This document shows, piece after piece, positions 59,401 through 64,000 of a stretch of DNA of 64,000 bases; the stretch's first letter is position 1; every line of letters begins with the position of its first letter. The position numbers were made by a program, and so were the translations under genes. The notes under the pieces were generated by a model. That model saw nothing but the letters and a program-made list of their open reading frames with translations, was not told the DNA's origin and made no database searches. The stretch is from contig JAPTOF010000002.1 in assembly GCA_028554755.1 (NCBI GenBank), positions 32,108,501-32,172,500 of the forward strand. Direction: 5' to 3'. Source of the stretch: Cordia subcordata. Taxonomy: Eukaryota; Streptophyta; Magnoliopsida; Boraginales; Cordiaceae.

Positions 59401-60286
59401 TGGAGCCAAGAGAGAAGAAAGGTAGGGGAAAGATAAATGGCTTTTTGTATGGCAAATGGCAAATGGCAAACGTAGTTAGTACTAGTAGTAGAGAAGAGAG
59501 AAAAGGTGGCAGTGTCATCGAGTGTACCCTGCAAACAAGGGACACAACATACGATGAAACTTTTTTTTACTTTATATATTCTTTATGCTTCACGATAACT
59601 TTTTCTTCGATACTTAACTTTTTCAGTTTTCATCTCGCTTTCAGTCCCCTAAAATACGGTCACTCAATTCAGCTTCAATCTTGGTTAACTAAATTAGTTA
59701 CTTGCGTGCAATATAATGGGCAGAAAATGTACTGTTCGTTTCGCACATAAGCGGGTAGAGAGATAAAGCGTTAGAGGACGCTGAAAATTGGAATCATCAG
59801 ACTCGATTTATCAATCGAATTATGATTCCTCAAAAGTCTTTTGATTCCTCGTGTGGATGCAATTCTGGGACAGTGGTCAGTACTTGAGCCTACTTCTTTC
59901 CCAGTGAATTGTCGTAATATGGAATTTATGTTGATCCCATGGTCTGCATTCAATATACGTTTGCTTCAAATAACCAACGGATTCTTTTGTTGTCCGCCGG
60001 TTTTCCTGTCCATCGCTCGTCTCTGTCTTTGCTCTTGCAACTTTTTTTAGGTACGCCAAAGTATTAATTTGATTCCTCATCTGGATCGCGAAAAAGTGCT
60101 AACTTAGTCTTTTTTTCTTTTTTTTTTTTGCGGCGTGTGCTAATTAATCTTTGTCATAAACAGTTGGGATGGAAAAAAACGAAAGGGTGAAAGATGGAAA
60201 AGAAGCCTAAATTAAAGGAGGACATGGATCTTACCTTCTTTTTTTATTCTTTCTTTCTTTTGCTAAATGTGCAAGAACTTTCATTA
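59401..60286. other. CLE gene upstream region
   Basis: The promoter side of the minus-strand CLE gene, with no other gene recognised. Open frames at 59400-59750 and 59771-60080 have no recognisable motif. Confidence 0.45.
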
Positions 60287-60295
60287 ATAAGCAAA

Positions 60296-60701
60296 AGATA
60301 AAATACACGTTACTCTTCTATGATTTATCTAATTACTCGATTGCCTTCGTGTAGTTTGTCTAGTTTGTTAATTACACTCTTTTGTTTTCAAAACTTATCA
60401 CATTATTTCCTTGTATTTTTTGAGAGGTGGCATGTCATTTTTTCTTTGTTATTATCTATTATTGTTAACTAAAAAATAAAAGTATTTTTGTGAAAGAATA
60501 TAACATGTTATAAGTTTTAATGCTCATAAATGCAAAAAAAAAAAAAAAACACTTATAATGCAATTTAAACAAAAAAAGTCAAAGGTTAGATATTATGTGC
60601 CGTTTTCTAAAAAGCACAAGAGTTAATGTGATAAGTTTTAAAATAAAGAGGGTTAATCAACTAATTAAACAAACTACAATGGGATGATATGTATTTTGCC
60701 G
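60296..60701. mobile_element. Mutator-like MITE (406 bp) with perfect 9-bp target duplication
   Basis: The left end is AGATAAAATACACGTTACTC, and the right end in reverse complement is CGGCAAAATACATATCATCC. The similarity of the arms continues inward through GTAGTTTGT and AAAACTTATCACATTA. The 9-bp sequence ataagcaaa is present on both sides (60287-60295 and 60702-60710). No coding. These features fit a non-autonomous Mutator-superfamily element. Confidence 0.8.
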
Positions 60702-60923
60702 ATAAGCAAATAAGTACAAAAGATTGAAAGATAAATAACCTGACCAAAAGAATTCCCTCCGATATTGACATCAAACCAAATAGCCTTATTTTGCAAAGTG
60801 TTTCCGACTCTTATAAATTTATTTAACTTATATTTTACATCAAATCTAATCATCACGATTTTTAGATCTGATTCTTCCAATGCTTTTGAGTTTCAAAGGG
60901 GACTTTTACTTTAATCTTATTTA

Positions 60924-61042
60924 GAAAGCGTTTGGCTTTGCTTATTTTAGGTGTTTATAAACACTTAGAAAAAAAATCCTCTCATATATTTTTTACAATT
61001 TAGGTGTTTATAAACACCAAATAAGCAAAGCCAAACACCCTC
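60924..61042. mobile_element. Tourist-like foldback MITE (119 bp)
   Basis: Near-perfect inverted arms of about 40 bp, GAAAGCGTTTGGCTTTGCTT on the left and GAGGGTGTTTGGCTTTGCTT from the right in reverse complement, both continuing to GGTGTTTATAAACAC. TTA flanks both sides (60921-60923 and 61043-61045), the target duplication of PIF/Harbinger elements. Nothing but a 30-bp loop lies between the arms. Confidence 0.85.
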
Positions 61043-62011
61043 TTAGTTTCCCAAATAAACATGGTTTTGATTTTGCTTGCTTTGGTGGAAGCTCTAGATT
61101 TTGTGCTTTGGTGGAAGCTCTGGATGTTGTGTTCACTCATAACATGTGAAATTGTTTAATATGTAATTTTTAGCATATATGTAAGACAAAAAATTGACAA
61201 GATGTTAAAATAAGTGTAAATCTTTTCTAATATTTTTTTACTACAAGCGTACGTGTCAATAAAATAAAATATTAAAAGGACTATTTAAATAAATGGTCAA
61301 GCATTAAGGTTCTAATAGATATTTTGGACTAAATTACAATTGATTAACATTATTGAGAATCACAAATATAATTGTTCCTTTTCACTCGTGGATTTGTTTT
61401 TAGTTGGAACAATTAAAAAAGAATCGCATTTTTACAAATTCATGTATAGTTAAGGTTAGGAAATATGAAGTTTTTAAAGTAAATTCATAATGTATAATAA
61501 TCAACTACATGACACTAGTTAATATATAGCGCAGTTTTAAAACGTTTAAACATCAAATACAAGCTAAAAATTTGACGAGACATTAGTATATCACCCAAAT
61601 TATATAGGATATAAAGTATCATTTTAAAAAACTAAATGTTATTTGATGGCCTAACTTTTCCAAATGTAAGCCATGAGCTCCAAATCCTTTCTTTCTCAAT
61701 ATAGCTTTGCTATGAATCCTCTCTTCATTCCCAAAGGAAAAGAAAAAAAAAATAAAAGAAAATATATATTTTGCCAACTCTTAACTTACATTAGATTACA
61801 TGTAAGACATTGTCATAGCCATGAAATTATACATATTATAGGAACATTTTGCAAATATTAAGAATTAAGTGAGTTATTTTTGAAACAACAAAAACTAAAT
61901 TAATACTTTTTCTAAATAATGAAAACTAAGTTGATTACTTTAAAATAATAAAGACATTTGATACTTTTTTGTAAATATTGAAAACTATTTATGAAATTCG
62001 CCTCCATTTAG
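61043..62011. other. Intergenic region
   Basis: At 61078-61132 a 28-bp unit (TGCTTTGGTGGAAGCTCT...) is repeated twice in tandem. The rest is AT-rich without a recognisable gene. Confidence 0.45.
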
Positions 62012-62248
62012 CGCCTGTGTTGGAATGGTTTTTTTTTTTCAGGAAAAAATACTTTTTTTTCCTGAAAAAGTTATATTACTTTTGTAATAACTATTTGATT
62101 TGATTTTCAAAAAAATTAAAAATTTGAAAAAAAAGCTCAAATATAATTTTTTTTAAAAGTCAAAATTTTTAATTTTTCAAAAAAAATTATTTCTAAAAAA
62201 TTATTTAAAAAAACGCTTTAAAAAAAAAATCCAATCCCAAACGAGCCC
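62012..62248. mobile_element. Tourist-like MITE (237 bp)
   Basis: It starts GCGCCTGTGTTGGAATGG, and its right end in reverse complement is GGGCTCGTTTGGGATTGG. TTA is duplicated on both sides (62009-62011 and 62249-62251). Internal phrases are reverse complements of those in the element at 18663-18875. It lies about 225 bp before the HOS15-like start codon. Confidence 0.7.
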
Positions 62249-62474
62249 TTATACTTGAAAACCAAAGCGTCGAGGACTTTTTCGTCATTTAAGCGACTTC
62301 ACTTGGGGTGCATCGAGGACTATCGAACGGAAGCCGTAAGAACAACTAACAAAATACGTTCGGCGTATCCAACGCCTCTCTCTCTGTCTCTCTCTCCCTC
62401 CCCGTTACTTTTATGCACAAACGACCATACGTACATATCTATATGTTTGTGTTTGCCGACGTCGATCTCTAACG

Positions 62475-63948
62475 ATGATTTCTATAACCTCCGCTGAGTT
62501 GAACTACCTCGTTTTTCGTTACCTTCACGAATCAGGTTTCTCTCTCTATCTTTTTTCTTCAAATTTAATTTTCTTGGCATATTTCCTATTTCAGTTGGCT
62601 AGGGTTTGCTTTTTCTTTTGCCTGTTTTGCTTAGTTAAGTTTGCGAAAGGCTTTAATCAAATCAACCTTTAATTTCTGCTTATGATATAATCTCAAATAA
62701 TTACGTTGCTATCCTTTGATATTTTTGGATGTTGTTGATGTTTTATTAATGTTTGTAAGTAAATTGAGTTGTTTGCCTCGCTAATATTAGGTAAAGGCTA
62801 GTCAAGATTCAGTTAGGTTTAGTAACTTGTGAAATTGAATTAATTACAGTTACAGAAGCTTTAGCAATTTAGCTAGACAACTGAGATTGGATGCTGTTTA
62901 AGAGGTGAGACAGTCGTCGTATATTGTAATGATAGAAGTAACTAATGTATGCTTCCGTAAATAGTTGGCACTCGATCCGTAGAGAAAACTAGATGGCCAT
63001 GCTCCTTTTTCATCATCGCAGCTATATTTATCCAGTAATTTTGTCACGACAAAGCCTAGACCCCTGGTCCGTGAAGTGATATGCATGAGATATAATTGTC
63101 TTTGGCACCCAAGTCCACTTGACCAAAAGGAAATTTCCAAGTTATTACACCATCCCATAACACCTATGTATAGCGTGGCCACTTGTCTTATAATTATTCA
63201 ATGTGGGACTATGAGACGTTAAAATCTCTTCCACTCAATGAGATTGCGCTAAACAAAATAAAAACCACACTTCATGACAATTAGGTTTCGTGGGGTCCAT
63301 ACTCGTGGTGGTAAAGCATAGGAAGGCTGGGGCCACTTCTTGAACCTGTATGAGTCTCCTCTAAAATCTTGCATTGCTTGATTGATCCTGGGCTGTGGAT
63401 TATGTGTTCCTGACACTTGTTGTAATGTGTCATGTTGGTAGGAGATATGACATGAGGCTGGCCTACAAGTTCATTTTCTTGATTTGAGTAGTAAATAGTA
63501 AATCTGATTGACCATTTTTAGTTTTACTTGATATTTAGTCTTTAGGGTTCAAGTGATAATTCCTGCTGACCATTTTAGGCTTAGTTGATATTTAAGGCCA
63601 GGGATGTGACAAGTTTCATCTGCTGTTGCCATTTTCTCTGAGGATATGTTGATATAGTAGGATGGATTAATTGTCTCTATGCAAATCAAAGCTGAGAGCT
63701 GTTAACTGATTGTTGTTGGAACATCTTATTTCAAATTCTTGTGGTTATAGCAACTAGGCCGACTGGTTCCTCACAGTTGCTAGCATGTTTTATTTTTTCC
63801 AGGATTTACACATTCAGCTTTTGCTTTAGGATATGAAGCAGGGATACACAAAAGTACAATAGATGGCAATTTGGTTCCACCTGGTGCTCTTGTTACATTT
63901 GTGCAGAAAGGAATTCAGTATCTTGAATTAGAGGCAAACTTGAGTAAT
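62475..63948 (+). CDS. HOS15: HOS15-like LisH/WD40 protein, 5' part (exons 1-2, continues off-window)
   Basis: Exon 1 is 62475-62535 and exon 2 is 63803-63948, joined across a 1,267-bp GT-AG intron with a split Gly codon; the next donor (GTAAGT) is at 63949. The visible 69 residues begin MISITSAELNYLVFRYLHES, a LisH dimerisation motif, and continue through GYEAGI, GNLVPPGALVTFVQKG and QYLELEANLSN. This matches the N-terminus of plant HOS15, a TBL1-like WD40 protein that works with histone deacetylases and CUL4 ligases in chromatin and cold-stress control. The WD40 repeats would lie beyond the window. The leader holds a CT-rich run (62375-62403). Inside the intron no gene is recognised. Confidence 0.92.
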
Positions 63949-64000
63949 GTAAGTAAAGAAAATTGTAAATATATCTTTGGGTTTTAATACCGTGCACATA

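Noticed and set aside
59342..59545. N-terminal extension of the CLE open frame
   Set aside because: The extension would cross the TATA box, and the family has short precursors beginning near the hydrophobic leader.
1..64000. CRISPR arrays, operons or bacterial mobile systems
   Set aside because: The genes have spliceosomal introns and plant-specific families, and no regularly spaced direct repeats occur.

Overview
This window is nuclear DNA of a flowering plant, almost certainly a core eudicot. The support is: AT-rich intergenic DNA, GT-AG introns, plant-only gene families (SLY1/GID2 F-box, WPP-domain protein, subgroup-22 R2R3-MYB, CLE and PIP peptide precursors, CYP81-type P450s), Ty1/copia retrotransposons and many miniature transposons (MITEs). 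I cannot name the species. Nothing prokaryotic, organellar or CRISPR-like is visible.

Layout. 1-892: the 3' end of a decayed copia element with its LTR. 1565-2169: a hAT-type MITE. 3350-4914: a four-exon plant L-asparaginase (+). 6727-7919: a two-exon SASA-domain esterase (-). 7.9-23 kb: gene-poor and repeat-rich, with a 184-bp tandem duplication, a tRNA-derived SINE, MITEs and a 1.6-kb compound inverted repeat at 19493-21131. 23265-24278: an intronless MYB44-type factor (+) with ABA-type promoter motifs upstream. 29137-29673: the gibberellin-signalling F-box gene SLY1/GID2 (-), with a G-quadruplex-prone tract just upstream. 31285-31542 (-) and 37648-37923 (+): two PIP-type secreted peptide precursors, divergently oriented. 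42134-42658: a WPP-domain/MAF1 protein (-). 44090-45677 and 53262-55378: two CYP81-type P450s, both (-), separated by a copia element (46868-52946) with matching 5-bp target duplications. 56025-56960: a copia pol remnant (-). 59087-59341: a CLE peptide precursor (-). 62475 to the window end: the first two exons of a HOS15-like LisH/WD40 protein (+).

How the genes relate. This is an ordinary plant gene neighbourhood, not an operon or a single system. The recurrent theme is hormone and peptide signalling: gibberellin (SLY1/GID2), an ABA/stress-type MYB, two PIP precursors and one CLE precursor. The only clear local gene duplication is the P450 pair. The downstream copy has unusual residues at several normally conserved P450 motifs.

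Most remaining structure is transposon-derived. For several elements I could place ends and target-site duplications by eye: hAT with 8 bp, Mutator-like with 9 bp, Tourist-like with TTA, and copia with 5 bp. I found no convincing previously undescribed system. The best leads are the atypical P450, the CLE peptide with Ala at position 6, the divergent PIP pair and the compound palindrome.
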